Source: Reticulitermes speratus
Taxonomy: Eukaryota > Arthropoda > Insecta > Blattodea > Rhinotermitidae
Direction of reading: 5' to 3'
DNA length: 64,000 nucleotides
Assembly (NCBI GenBank): GCA_021186555.1
Contig: JAJKFL010000010.1
Location: forward strand, 22,956,179-23,020,178
Part shown: piece by piece, positions 12,038 through 22,572 of the stretch
Numbering within the stretch: position 1 is the stretch's first letter
How the letters are laid out: every line of letters begins with the position of its first letter
Program-made: the position numbers and the translations under genes
The notes under the pieces: model-generated
What the model was told of the DNA's origin: nothing
Database searches by the model: none
Seen by the model: the letters and a program-made list of their open reading frames with translations, nothing else

Positions 12038-12540
12038 ATACACGTGTACATAATAAAAACAGTGTCACGTAATCACACACACTTGTGCATAATATCAGAG
12101 CCACACAATCACACACACACGTGTGCATAATATCAGTCACAAAATCATACACACGTGTGCATAATATCAGCGTCACAAAATCATACACACGTGTGCATAA
12201 TATCAGCGTCACAAAATCATACACTCGTGCGTAAAGTAGCAACTTGATCACACAATCACGTCCACGTGTGGATGATGATAATAATAACAGCGTCACAGAA
12301 TCATACACATGTGTGCATAATATCAGCGTCACAAAATCATACACACGTGTGCATAATATCAGCGTCACAAAATCATACACTCGTGCGTAAAGTAGCAACT
12401 TGATCACACAATCACGTCCACGTGTGGATGATGATAATAATAACAGCGTCACAGAATCATACACAGGTGTGCATAATATCAGCGTCACAAAATCATACAC
12501 ACGTGTGCATATCAGCAGCGTCGTATAATCATACACGCGT
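12038..12540. repeat. 36-bp tandem array with a 156-bp higher-order repeat
   Basis: The basic unit contains TCATACACACGTGTGCATAA and TATCAGCGTCACAAAA. A variant segment with ACTCGTGCGTAAAGTAGC and TCCACGTGTGGATGATGATA occurs twice, 156 bp apart (12221 and 12377). This shows a second level of duplication. The inner CACACGTGTG is palindromic. Confidence 0.88.
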
Positions 12541-13057
12541 ACATAATATTAGCAGCTACACATACGCATAAACTGGCCGCCTGTCAAATTACTGCATTAT
12601 TCACTGCGTGGCCTTTATAAATTTAATTAAATTTTGAGCGAACTGCAGTTATTAAATTCTGACGAGAAAGTAATATCTGGCGACAATTAGATCAATTAGT
12701 GCTGCTATTAACACGTCTACTGTAATGTTTGTGGTGGCTCGTAAACACAGAACTGATGGCGGTCGTAAGCTGACTGCGTGACGCTAAAGTGTAACACGTC
12801 ACGTTACGTTGCGTGCATTATAAATCACTGTCAGAATGTTTTAACAAAACTATAATTTCACTTCTAAGGTGGCAGCATCTTCAGCCTTTGTACTGTCAAC
12901 ATTACATTTCATATCTACCAAAAATTCTGCTTTACCCTTTAAAACATGAAAAGCAATGTGGAAGTATTTCATGTCCACTCCTCCACTACATCCGCAAAAG
13001 TATTGCTGTGTTGAAGGTTCCCAGGCTTCTCCCACTTGTCTTTCTGATAACAGTAGT
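12541..13057. other. Unassigned sequence
   Basis: I see no recognisable gene or repeat. Short open frames on both strands have no known domain. Confidence 0.4.
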
Positions 13058-13232
13058 ATGCAGCGCTGGTAGAATGACACTGACAGGGGAAGACAAAACT
13101 ACCCGGAGAAAAATCTGTCCCAATGTCACTTTGTTCACCATAAATCTCACATAAACTGAACTGGGATCGAACCCGGGCCTCTGTGCTGACAGGCCGGCCA
13201 CTAATCTCCTAAGCCATGAAACGGCCGGCACT
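13058..13232 (-). mobile_element. SINE D fragment
   Basis: On the minus strand the SINE D head (complement of CCTAAGCCATGAAACGGCCG) and B box (complement of GGGATCGAACCCGGG) are kept, with part of the body up to ACACTGACAGGGGAAGAC. The 3' third is missing. Confidence 0.7.
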
Positions 13233-13419
13233 AAAGACTTAAATTCATCTAAAAAGTGTCTAATATTCCATTTAGTGGTCGTTACAAAGACAGACCAGTT
13301 AGCGCCCTGTCGGACATAACTGCTCACTGCCAGAATCACTTGAAGCACAGAAGTGCAGTGGGGGGGGGGGGGGGTGAGATGCACAGTTCATTAACGTTAC
13401 ATTAAGTGGTGCATATTCG

Positions 13420-13515
13420 TGACTTAAGGCCTGCGCCGCGGTCTCCGAAACGTCAGTAACTAACTACCAATCAACTCTGCGTAACATTCGAGAAGAGCGA
13501 AGTCCTCGAGTGGCG
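13420..13515. repeat. Fold-back family fragment
   Basis: The stretch CTCCGAAACGTCAGTAACTA followed by CTCTGCGTAACATTCGAGAA matches one arm of the fold-back family (14637-14815); the other arm is absent. Confidence 0.45.
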
Positions 13516-14060
13516 CATATCGTCACCAGTGGGCTTTAAACGGTTGTGTTCGAAATGATACATTTTTCATAAGTTATCAAAATATGTACATTTTTCTTGG
13601 GCCCTCAGGCTCATCAAAAAGAAAACCCTTCCATATGTTTACCACACACAATAACGTGACGGTATATTAGGATCCAGCTGAATATAAAAATTAACTGGTA
13701 AGAAAAAATGATAAAAAGCAATTTAAAGTCTGGATGTCCCTCGTCATAGCTCCGTTAAGTTTAAATATAGAAAGCTGCGTATGATAAGGAGAAACCAACT
13801 TTTCACCTTTGCCTTCCGTTTGTTATGAATAATTTATAGGCACAGAAAGACGAAAGAACTAGAGAGCAGTGTTTAGAGATGTTGCTTGCTTCTGCCAATG
13901 AAACATTTATGAATTCAGAGAACATCTTGAACTTCTGTATACAATCCTTGGCCATGATCCTGTCGCTGATTGCCTTTTGTATGAATAAAATATTAGAATA
14001 TGAGATTCTACAATTTCGCTTTCACTAAACCTTCTGTTTACATTGTCCTCATTAAACATA
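13516..14060. other. Unassigned sequence
   Basis: No recognisable gene, SINE or tandem repeat. Confidence 0.4.
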
Positions 14061-14062
14061 TA

Positions 14063-14454
14063 CAGTGTGTCCACAAAGTCCCTTCGGGGTTTTGAAAAAT
14101 TGTGGCGCGCAGACAAATTGAGCTAGCCATATGCGGTTTCCGGCAGATTACAGTGAAACTCTAGAAGTTCTCTTTGCCACCAACAGATGGCATAAGTGGC
14201 CATCTTTACGTTTCTCAGTCAGTTGTTCGTGAAGTGGCGAGTGTGCAGGAACACGCGCGTTGTGTGGGATGGCTTTTTGAGACAAAATCAGTCACCCAGA
14301 CTCAACGAAATTACCGCACACAGTTCAATTATGTTGGCGGTAAAAAAAACTTCCAGAGTTTCACTGTAATCTGCCGCAAACTACATATGGCTAGCTCAAT
14401 TTTGTTGAGCGCCACAATTTTTCAAAACCCCGAAGGGACTTTGTGGACACACTG
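14063..14454. mobile_element. DNA transposon derivative with about 120-bp terminal inverted repeats and TA flanks
   Basis: The ends read CAGTGTGTCCACAAAGTCCC on both strands, flanked by TA at 14061-14062 and 14455-14456, as in the Tc1/mariner superfamily. The inverted arms extend about 120 bp each (14063-14184 and 14333-14454). The roughly 150-bp centre has a plus-strand frame with QEHARCVGWLFETKSVTQTQ followed by RNYRTQFN. This resembles the N-terminal helix-turn-helix region common in arthropod transposon proteins. The catalytic part is gone, so the copy is non-autonomous. Confidence 0.75.
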
Positions 14455-14636
14455 TATATCGGCGTAACATTGAGTCTTCACGGGAAAGTCCCATGACAGC
14501 CGTCTTGCTCAGGTAATTCGAAAGATTTCTGCAGTCTGGACTTCTCATATTAAAATTGTCAATGGTCGAATTCACGCAACATAAACAGCATGTCATTATA
14601 AAACATAATATAACATAATTATATTAGTTAATTCAG

Positions 14637-14815
14637 GCTTCCGCCGCGATGTAGACGAGATCTGTGCTCTTCTGGGATATTAAGCAGAGTATAGTGATAG
14701 TTCTGTACCGACGTTTCTTGACCCTTGAAGATGGTACCGATAGGTTCTCCCGAAACGTCAGTACAGAACAACCACTCAAGGCTGCGTAATATCCCAGAAA
14801 AGTGCAGATATATAA
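14637..14815. repeat. Fold-back element, best copy
   Basis: Arms ATCTGTGCTCTTCTGGGATA and TATCCCAGAAAAGTGCAGAT pair at the outside, and GTTCTGTACCGACGTTTC pairs with GAAACGTCAGTACAGAAC inside. The centre reads CCTTGAAGATGGTACCGATA. The 5' edge carries GGCTTCCGCCGCGATGTAGA, seen inverted at 39400-39425. No protein is encoded. Confidence 0.65.
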
Positions 14816-15487
14816 ATAAAAACACAAAAATAAATATAAATACACCTTATTAGAAGAAAATTAGATAAACTAACACTGGTCACAGTCTAATGACTTAAAA
14901 ACTCACACTATGTTCCTCCTCCTTTTAAATTGTAGCCATCAGCGTGTCTCTTATCAAACTACTGTACACTTACATGATTTTAAAACCTTTACTATGTAAC
15001 AAGGGTAAGATAATGCTTTATGTGTGCACTGCGCATTATACGTTTTAAATAATGTAACTACACAACTGAGCCAAGCCTGGCAGCCCGCAATACGTCGGAT
15101 AAGGACCTCGCAGCGAGGCGTGACAGCACAACAGTTAACAGCCCGCCCACCGACTTAACTGTTTGGGCACTACGAGCCGGTCTGATTCTCCCTGCCGCGG
15201 CAGGTAGAAAAACACGGGACAGACGCGCTGTATGTTAAATCAGTTCTGCCTGAGGATGGGGACGGAGCTAGTCTCCGAAACGTGGCATTTAAACGAGTTA
15301 ACGCGGCTGAAAGCCCGAGAAGACTATATTGACTACACAACGTTTGATAAATGAACACTCACTCTCAACACGAAGATATTGAAGGTAAAATTGTGTTGGG
15401 TATTAATATGTTATACAGTTTAATAATATACCGCTGTCATGTTTGATGATCTTACTTTCACGATTGTCCAATAACATCAGTTTCTAA
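14816..15487. other. Mostly unassigned; one GATGG...CCGAAACG hairpin
   Basis: At about 15247-15285 the text CTGAGGATGGGGACGGAG is followed by CTAGTCTCCGAAACGTGGC. It forms the hammerhead-like layout (CTGAGGA, stem, GAAAC) with a weaker second stem. Nothing else is recognised. Confidence 0.4.
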
Positions 15488-15511
15488 GTAACTAACTCAA
15501 TGGAGCCGAGT
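15488..15511 (-). mobile_element. LINE-a 3' terminus stub next to an array
   Basis: TAACTAACTCAATGGAGCCG is the complement of the LINE-a terminus (CTCCATGGAGTTAGTTA in sense) with two changes. It joins the 37-bp array directly. Confidence 0.5.
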
Positions 15512-17031
15512 CCAGCCTTTTCTAAGACACCAGTTTTTATACACAAGTCTAGCCTTTTCTAAGACACCAGTCTTTATACACAAGTCTAGCCTTTTCTAAG
15601 ACACCAGTTCTTGTACACAAATCTAGCCTTTTCTAAGACACCAGTCTTTATACAAAAGTCTAGCCTTTTCTAAGACACCAGTCTTTATACAAAAGTCTAG
15701 CCTTTTCTAAGACACCACTCTTTACACAAAAATCTAGCCTATTCTAAGACACCAGTCTTATACACAAGTCTACTTTTCTAAGACACCAGTCTTTATACAC
15801 AAATCTAGCATTTTCTAAGACACCAGTCTTTATACACAAGTCTAGCCTTTCTAAGACACCAGTCTTATACACAATCTAGCCTTTTTAAGACACCAGTCTT
15901 TATACACAAGTCTAGCCTTCTAGACACCAGTCTTTATAACAAGTCAAGCCTTTTCTAAGACACAGCTTTTATACACAAGTCAAGCTTTTCTAAGACACCA
16001 GTCTTATACACAAGTCTAGCCTTTCTAGACACAGTTTTTTACACACATAATGCTAGCCTTTCTAAACACCACTCTTTACACACAATCTAGCCTTTTTTAA
16101 GACACAGTCTTATACACAAGTCTAGCCTTTTCAAGACACCAGTCTTTATAACAAATCTAGCCTTTTCTAAGACACCAGTCTTTATACACAAGTCTAGCCT
16201 TTTCTAAGACACCAGTCTTTACACACAATCTAGCCTTTTCTAAGACACCAGTCTTTATACACAAGTCTAGCCTTTTCTAAGACACCAGTCTTTATACACA
16301 AGTCTAGCCTTTTCTAAAACACCAGTCTTTATACACAAGTCTAGCCTTTTCTAAGACACCAGTCTTTATACACAAGTTTAACCTTTTCTAAGACACCAGT
16401 CTTTATACACAAATCTAGCCTTTTCTAAGACACCAGTTTTATACACAAGTCTAGCCTTTTCTAAGACACCAGTCTTTACACACAAATCTAGCCTTTTCTA
16501 AGACACCAGTCTTTACACACAAATCTACCCTTTTCTAAGACACCAGTCTTTATACACAAGTCTAGCCTTTTCTAAGACACCAGTCTTTATACACAAGTCT
16601 AGCCTTTTCTAAGACACCAGTCTTTTACACACAAATCTAGCCTTTTCTAAGACACCAGTCTTTATACACAAGTCTAGCCTTTTCTAAGACACCAGTCTTT
16701 ATAAACAAATCTAGCCTTTTCTAATACACCAGTCTTTATACACAAGTCTAGCCTTTTCTATGACACCAGTCTTTACACACAAATCTAGCCTTTTCTAAGA
16801 CACCAGTCTTTATACACAAGTCTAGCCTTTTCTAAGACAGCAGTCTTTACACACAAATCTAGCCTTTTCTAAGACACCAGTCTTTATACACAAGTCTAGT
16901 CTTTTCTAAGACACCAGTCTTTATACACAAATCTAGCCTTTTCTAAGACACCAGTCTTTATACACAACTCTAGCCTTTTCTAAGACACCAGTCTTTATAA
17001 CAAGTCTAGCCTATTCTAAGACACCAGTCTA
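15512..17031. repeat. 37-bp tandem array (about 41 copies)
   Basis: The unit is CTTTTCTAAGACACCAGTCT plus TTATACACAAGTCTAGC. Units between about 15750 and 16150 carry many one-base deletions, whereas those before and after are nearly uniform. The array begins immediately inside the LINE-a 3' terminus, and the unit can be loosely aligned to the LINE tail (CTTGAGAAGCTAACAGT in complement). Confidence 0.93.
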
Positions 17032-17310
17032 GCAACAACAAATCACTCTTTGTTAAGATTCTCATTACAGGCCTGACGACAATGTCTGCTACGGGATTCA
17101 CCAAGTGTCCTCCCCCCACCATCACCACGTCCTGTCTAATACGGTGACGTCGGTGATCAATATTAGACAGAAGTCTGCAGCTCGAATGAGAACTGAAGAA
17201 CTGCAGGCAATAACAAGCTGTTCTGGGAAGAACACATATTTACTTTCTGCCATTTATTTTAAGCCGCACCGCACAACGCCAGCAAGAACGATTACTTTAT
17301 AATCATGTTA

Positions 17311-17392
17311 TACAGGGTGGCGCAAAAGTCACTTAACACTAGAGGCAACATTTTGAAAATCTATGCCAAGGAACTTTTGCGGTACTCTGTAT
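17311..17392. mobile_element. Short MITE with mariner-like ends
   Basis: TACAGGGTGGCGCAAAAGTC at the left faces GGAACTTTTGCGGTACTCTG TA at the right as an imperfect inverted repeat around an 82-bp element. The TA ends suggest a Tc1/mariner-type MITE. Confidence 0.55.
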
Positions 17393-17462
17393 AATGATCC
17401 GTTTGTGTGTGTGTGTCTAAACTTCGCATAATATAGATTTGGACTACGTAATAATTTCCATG

Positions 17463-17730
17463 CCGATCCAGTGGCCGCGCTGTCTAAGGCGTGGGTCTGC
17501 GGCCACTCACTTGCTGGGTTGTGGGTTCGAATCCCACCGGGGGGCATGGATGTTTGTCTCTTGTGAGTGTTGTGTGTCGTTGTCAGGTAGAGGCCTCTGC
17601 TATAAGCCGATCCCTCGTCCAGAGGAGTCCTACCGACTGTGATGTGTCTGAGTGTGTGATCAAAAGGAATTACAAACCTCGACACTGAAACGGGAAACCG
17701 GAGTAGGTAGAAGAGGAGGACTAAAAAAAA
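17463..17730 (+). mobile_element. SINE C with alternative tail 3
   Basis: The SINE C head and B box (GGTTCGAATCCCACCGG) and body are intact. The 3' end differs from the standard form: it reads GGAATTACAAACCTCGACAC, GAAACGGGAAACCGGAGTAG and then an A-run. The same tail occurs at 19079-19346. Confidence 0.82.
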
Positions 17731-17735
17731 ATCCA

Positions 17736-18059
17736 TATAACAGCTACGTTTAGCACGAATGCTAGGATTGTAATTGTTAAATATAAAATATTGATGAACG
17801 ATATTTAAAGTGGTTTATACCGGGACGAAACACACAGACTTTACCAAGGCGTTTTTTACTTTAAACATGTAATACGGTCTTATCGTACACGTGTAGATGT
17901 GATTTCGTTTTATTCACGAAACTCACACATGTCCAGCGGCATTATGTGCAGACCTCTTATACCGAATTTCACCCAAATCGGTCAGTAAACGTAGTATGAA
18001 AAAATTTCTGGCGATTAAATTTTGTTACGATGGCGAGTAATATTTGTGGCTCTTCACAA
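17736..18059. other. Unassigned sequence
   Basis: No recognisable gene or repeat. Confidence 0.4.
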
Positions 18060-18150
18060 TGTACCTTACTTCATGTAATCATTCTGGCGCCCAGAATTTC
18101 GAGGTGGTTCCTACATTTTTGAAAAAGAAAATTGTGTACCCATGATGAAA
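18060..18150 (-). repeat. Dispersed repeat F, copy 1
   Basis: It shares the order CTTCATGT.., CTGGCGCCCAGAATTT, GAGG.GG.TCCTA.ATTTTTG and GTGTACCC with 62450-62585, and in complement with 55945-56110. Its nature is unknown. Confidence 0.45.
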
Positions 18151-18185
18151 ATAAAGGTTAACAATATCAAGTCTAGCCTAGAACC

Positions 18186-18430
18186 TGCCATGAAGGTACA
18201 TAGTGTGAGTAGAGGTATGGTTGTACTCTTTCTTTAACCTCGGCGCTAGATGCGGTGGGTGGTCAACGCCACGGCCCCGGCCACTTTACTCCAACGAAAG
18301 AACCCGGTACCCATTCTACAGGAGGCTGGATGTGCCTCAGGGCAGGCAGGGAGGGTGCTGAAAATATGCCGCTACTGAGTTTCGATCCCCGGACCGTCCA
18401 GCCCGTAGCGTGTCGCTGTACCGACTACTT
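18186..18430 (-). mobile_element. SINE A, nearly full length
   Basis: On the minus strand the 3' body (complement of GAGTAGAGGTATGGTTGTAC) through the B-box-like GGGGATCGAAAC and the GGACGGTCC block are present. The head ends at about 18430, losing the first bases. Confidence 0.78.
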
Positions 18431-19066
18431 CGCGCCATTCTGGTGTAAAATACGGATAAAAATTCATTAGCACCCTGAAGTATAATACGAACTTGACTGA
18501 TGCGATTTTCACGAGCCCCATAATTTCTTGGCGGAAATGTGCGAGGACCTTCTGTACCAAATTTCATCCAGATCGGTAGGAAATAAAGGAAAATACGTTG
18601 ATAACTCATTCATGCCCGAAAGTGAAGCACAACCGTCAGTGAGTTTACACAGAATTTCATGAAATGTCCTCAAACGGTTTACTTGCTGCTACTACGTCAG
18701 ATACTGGCGGGTTTGCATATACGGCGTTCTCCTTTAGTCCGTGAAGAACTCCTGGATCTGTAATTATATCTGTGCTCTACAGACATACAGCACTTCACAT
18801 TCCTAGTTCGAAAATTCCATCGCTTTTTAACATACAGGAATTCAAATTATTCCCGGCAGCGAAGTTGCTTTACATGCTAAATTCTATGTGTCCCCCAAAA
18901 AGTCGTATATTTTTTGAAGAAGCATCAACAAAAAAACATCAATACCGTTCCGCTCGGAATTTAATGGGGCCGCCATGTTGGTACGATATATAAAAACTAT
19001 GCAAATAGAGACAGTCTCTAGTGCCATGACATTTATAGCAAGTCTTATAAAACTGAGTCTGCTTGT
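18431..19066. other. Unassigned sequence
   Basis: No recognisable gene or repeat. The last bases are the left target-site duplication of the next SINE. Confidence 0.4.
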
Positions 19067-19078
19067 TGGAATATGATT

Positions 19079-19346
19079 TTTTTTTTGTCGTCCTCTTCTA
19101 CCTACTCCGGTTTCCCGTTTCAGTGTCGAGGTTTGTAATTCCTTTTGATCACACTGAGAGACACACCAATTCGGTAGGACTCCTCTGGACGAGGGATCGG
19201 CTCGTCGCAGAGACCTCTACCTGACAACAACACACAACACTCACAAGAGACAAACATCCATGCCCCCGGTGGGATTCGAACCCACGATCCTAGCAAGCGA
19301 GCGGCCGAAGACCCACCCCTTAGACCGCAAGGCCACTGAGATCGGC
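19079..19346 (-). mobile_element. SINE C with alternative tail 3 and a 12-bp target-site duplication
   Basis: The minus-strand element has the standard SINE C head and body and the CCGGAGTAGGTAGAAGAGGA tail with an A-run. TGGAATATGATT flanks it exactly at 19067-19078 and 19347-19358. Confidence 0.92.
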
Positions 19347-19659
19347 TGGAATATGATTACTGGGGCTAAATCTATCATACGGTAAGACAGACTGGATGAT
19401 GACGTCATTCGCCTTCAACATAAATTTAAAAATTTGTGACAAAACTGAAGTCAAATAAGTCTGTTGTAGAAAAGCAGCAAGCAATGTCTGCGTAAACAAC
19501 AGAAAGTCTTAACAGCGAGACGAGCGACTGACACTGCCTTCGTGTATCTTTTGTACTGCTCACTTTTGGCGCAGTGCTGGCTGAAAGTTAACAACACTAA
19601 ATCAGGATTTATTAGGCACGGCAGTACAGGACTGAACTGACATGCAGCCAACTAACTAC

Positions 19660-19765
19660 AGACAACAGAGCCCTTCTTGAGAAGCTAACAGTTCCTTAGC
19701 TAGTCAAGAAATTGCCCGAATTTTATGCGACGTGAAGGTACATCACCGTTCATTCATGACATCAA
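19660..19765 (-). mobile_element. LINE-a 3' terminal fragment
   Basis: The complement of the LINE-a 3' UTR is recognisable from GAGCCCTTCTTGAGAAGCTA to GAAGGTACATCACCGTTCAT. Only about 100 bases are kept. Confidence 0.65.
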
Positions 19766-19800
19766 AAAATACAAATTTGATATATTTATATAAATGCTTC

Positions 19801-20070
19801 TACATACAATAAAAAGAAGAAAGGCTAACTGGATTGGTCACATCTTGCGTAGAAACTGCCTTCTGAAACATGTGATTGAAGGAAAGTTAGAAGGAAGGAT
19901 AGAAATGACGGGACGACGAGGGAGAAGACGTAAGCAGCTACTGGATGACCTTAAGGAAAAGAAGAGATACTGGAAATTGAAAGAGGAAGCACTAGATCGC
20001 ACCCTGTGGAGAACTCGCTTTGGAAGAGGCTACGGACCTGTCGTAAGACAGACTACAGAATGAATGAATA
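19801..20070 (+). pseudogene. LINE-b 3' end: reverse transcriptase C-terminal region and (GAAT)n tail
   Basis: The fragment encodes the C-terminal tail of the LINE-b polyprotein: RKANWIGHILRRNCLLKHV, then EGRIEMTGRRGRRRKQLLDD and a final YGPVVRQTTE before the stop. It ends in GAATGAATGAAT, the 3' microsatellite. It is 5'-truncated inside the coding region and lacks the catalytic RT domain. The single 3' unit here contrasts with the arrays at 32.1 and 42.5 kb. Confidence 0.85.
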
Positions 20071-20084
20071 TAAATGCAGTCTTA

Positions 20085-20190
20085 TAACGCTACTACATGT
20101 TTCGGCGTCACTTACGCCATCCTCAGGGAGCTCTAAACCAAGATTTAAAACTTACTACAATATAACACATTACAAAAGTCGTTCATATTA
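20085..20190 (-). mobile_element. Repeat carrying a hammerhead-like motif (Penelope/retrozyme-like)
   Basis: On the minus strand CTGAGGATGGCGTAAGTGAC leads into GCCGAAACATGTAGTAGCG. Stem II pairs GGCGU with ACGCC. Stem I does not pair well, so it is probably inactive. Confidence 0.45.
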
Positions 20191-20692
20191 TATTACAGTG
20201 TTCTTGCAGCTAATGTGAACCACGTGGCTTTCACGAACTGTGATTAAAACAGTATTTGTAAAAGTCTAATACATTAGAACAATATAACATGTATTGCGGT
20301 GTTTTCATTAAATACAGTTACAAAGCTGTACGTTGCTATGCTGTAGTTTGTCTTTGTATACAGACATCCAATTTATCTTCCATCCCTCATGGATCGTGTT
20401 CTGTAAGCATACGAACTGTACAAATTGAGATCGCAAATTGCATAAGATGTCTTGAAGTGTGTAAACAGAACACGTTTAACGTCATTACTTACACTGTATG
20501 ATGTGTAGTGAGTTCCGTGTAGAGGGTCACTGTCACCATTTACACGAAAATAACGCCGAAACACGTAGCAGCGATATAAGACTGTATTTGTACATATCAT
20601 AGGTTATTTGTTCGTGTCATGTATGAACAATTTAATTCAATTAAAATTCACAGAATAAATAATGTCAAAATGTTCATTGCCGTGTTCACAAC
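20191..20692. other. Unassigned sequence
   Basis: No gene is recognised. CGCCGAAACACGTAGCAGCG at 20550-20569 resembles half of the hairpin motif but lacks the CTGANGA part. Confidence 0.35.
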
Positions 20693-20862
20693 AGGCCTCC
20701 GTATGGCCCTGTAGTGAACCAGATAAATCCAATCCACGCCCTACCATCCTATTTCTTTAAGAGTCTTTATCCTCGCATCTATGTCTAGGTCTTCCAAGTG
20801 GTTCCTTTCCTGCAGGTTCCCCCCACCAATACCCTCCACGTACTTCTCCCCCACACTTGAAC
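20693..20862 (-). mobile_element. LINE-a 3' fragment, diverged
   Basis: The complement includes AACCAGATAAATCCAATCCA and TCTATGTCTAGGTCTTCCAA, matching the LINE-a C-terminal coding end. The stretch encodes a degenerate GRPRHRCED in the LINE frame. Confidence 0.6.
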
Positions 20863-21299
20863 AATCTGTTGTGACGTAAATTCAAATTTATGGAAGCCTC
20901 CAGTAACACTGAGGCAATCGTCCGCTTGCCTGTGTCTCCGCCACAGTTCCTGGCCGCGCCACAGAGTCCCGCCACCTCATTAACTATCGCTGTCAACTCT
21001 TCGCCAAGACGTGACACGCCGTCGCTACTGCATATTCAGCGCCACCAAAGACTAGCTGTCAGAAGCATGCCGGCAGCAGACTGTTGTTGCAACTCCGCTA
21101 ATTACTATGTACATCACGTGCGCCTACACCGTCTGTCTCTTCGACACCCACAGACTGTCCTACCGCCACAATACCGGCTTTGCATCTTGCAAGTGACTTT
21201 CCTTAACTGGTGACCGCCATCGAAACGCAGTATTTGAGACTTGGATACTGACACTTTGAAGACGGAGACTGAGGTACATGGCATTTAAATATTCAGCTC
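20863..21299. other. Unassigned sequence
   Basis: No recognisable gene or repeat; an open frame of 107 codons (20890-21213) has no visible domain. Confidence 0.35.
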
Positions 21300-21912
21300 G
21301 TACCGCGCAGTAAACACACTCCGTCTCGGTTATACAAACCAGTCAGTTAATGTTGTACAGTGAAATAATCGCTGTTTGTTCTGAGATCCACACAAAACAC
21401 ATAAATACAGTCCGTACCGCGCAGTAAACACACTCCGTCTCAGTTATACAAACCAGTCAGTTAATGTTGTACAGTGAAATAATCGCTGTTTGTTCTGAGA
21501 TCCACACAAAACACATAAATACAGTCCGTACCGCGCAGTAAACACACTCCGTCTCAGTTATACAAACCAGTCAGTTAATGTTGTACAGTGAAATAATCGC
21601 TGTTTGTTCTGAGATCCACACAAAACATAAATACACTGTGTGGGCAGACCGTAGAATTTGTGAATGTTAAACATGGTGGTACATACAGTAACCACTGGGC
21701 TTTAGGTGTGTACATATAAAGATCCAGTCCGTACCTCGCAGTAAACACACTCCGTCTCAGTTATACAAACCAGTCAGTTAATGCTGTACAATGAAATAAT
21801 CGCTGTTTGTTCTGAGATCCACACAAAACACATAAATACACTGTGTGGGCAGAACGTAGAATTTGTGAATGTTAAACCTGGCGGTACATATAGTAACCAC
21901 TGGGGTTTAAGG
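21300..21912 (-). repeat. 114-bp repeat family, locus 1 (three units, spacer, one unit)
   Basis: Three units start at 21301, 21415 and 21529. A 70-bp flank follows (CTGTGTGGGCAGACCGTAGA to CAGTAACCACTGG), then a fourth unit and a second copy of the same flank. The unit contains CAGTAAACACACTCCGTCTC and CGCTGTTTGTTCTGAGATCC. The whole arrangement recurs inverted at 57637-58683. Confidence 0.88.
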
Positions 21913-22572
21913 TATTAAATACCATTCTTATAACTCTCGTAATGACAACGTAAGGTCAGTTCAGTCTTTGGGCCAGCTCATGGTGATAATCCGGGTTCGA
22001 ATCAGCATAGGGCATACACTTTTGTCCTTTTCATTTAGGCTCCAATGTTATGCATAGACACTGTAACATACGAGTATAAGCACAATATTCAGCACTGCAC
22101 ACTGCGTGGCATTTGCAAAGAAATTGCATGGCATATTGCACGGTCTTATCCAGGCATTCACTTTGGTGTTCAGTCTTCTCAAGTGCATATTTCTAGAGCT
22201 TTAAGTCTCAGCTGTAAGGCTCACAGTCTGGGGTCACCAGTTCGACTGTCGACGAATTCACTGATTATCGTTACGGCCTTCGTGGCTCTCCTCAGTCACC
22301 GCCGCTTTCTGTCACAGCCTTCCATTAATCCGTCCATTCGACGCCAAATATCTGATTTATTGAAAGCGTTGTTAAACAATAACAAGTATACAGTGATATT
22401 AATCAAACTACTTTGTAAAGGAACTGCGAAGCGTCAAATTCGGCTACTCCGTGCCCCAGTCCCACGCTCCGTCCAATTCAAGTCATATTTACACTTAAAT
22501 GAAATTCTCTGACACGGACCAGAGTCCACAAGGAACCAACAGTCGCCCAGATGGTCACGAAACCGTAGTTTT
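21913..22572. other. Unassigned sequence, one long open frame
   Basis: A frame of 155 codons (22045-22512, plus) is open but shows no domain, no repeats and no compositional sign of coding that I can judge. GGGTTCGAATCAG near 21990 resembles a tRNA B box, perhaps from a SINE relic. Confidence 0.35.

Noticed and set aside
13360-13375. G-run as quadruplex or regulatory element
   Set aside because: A plain homopolymer with no spaced G-tracts pattern; likely a simple repeat.
22045-22512. 155-codon open frame as a host gene
   Set aside because: No domain, no repeat support and no convincing start or splice context; open frames of this length occur by chance in 64 kb.
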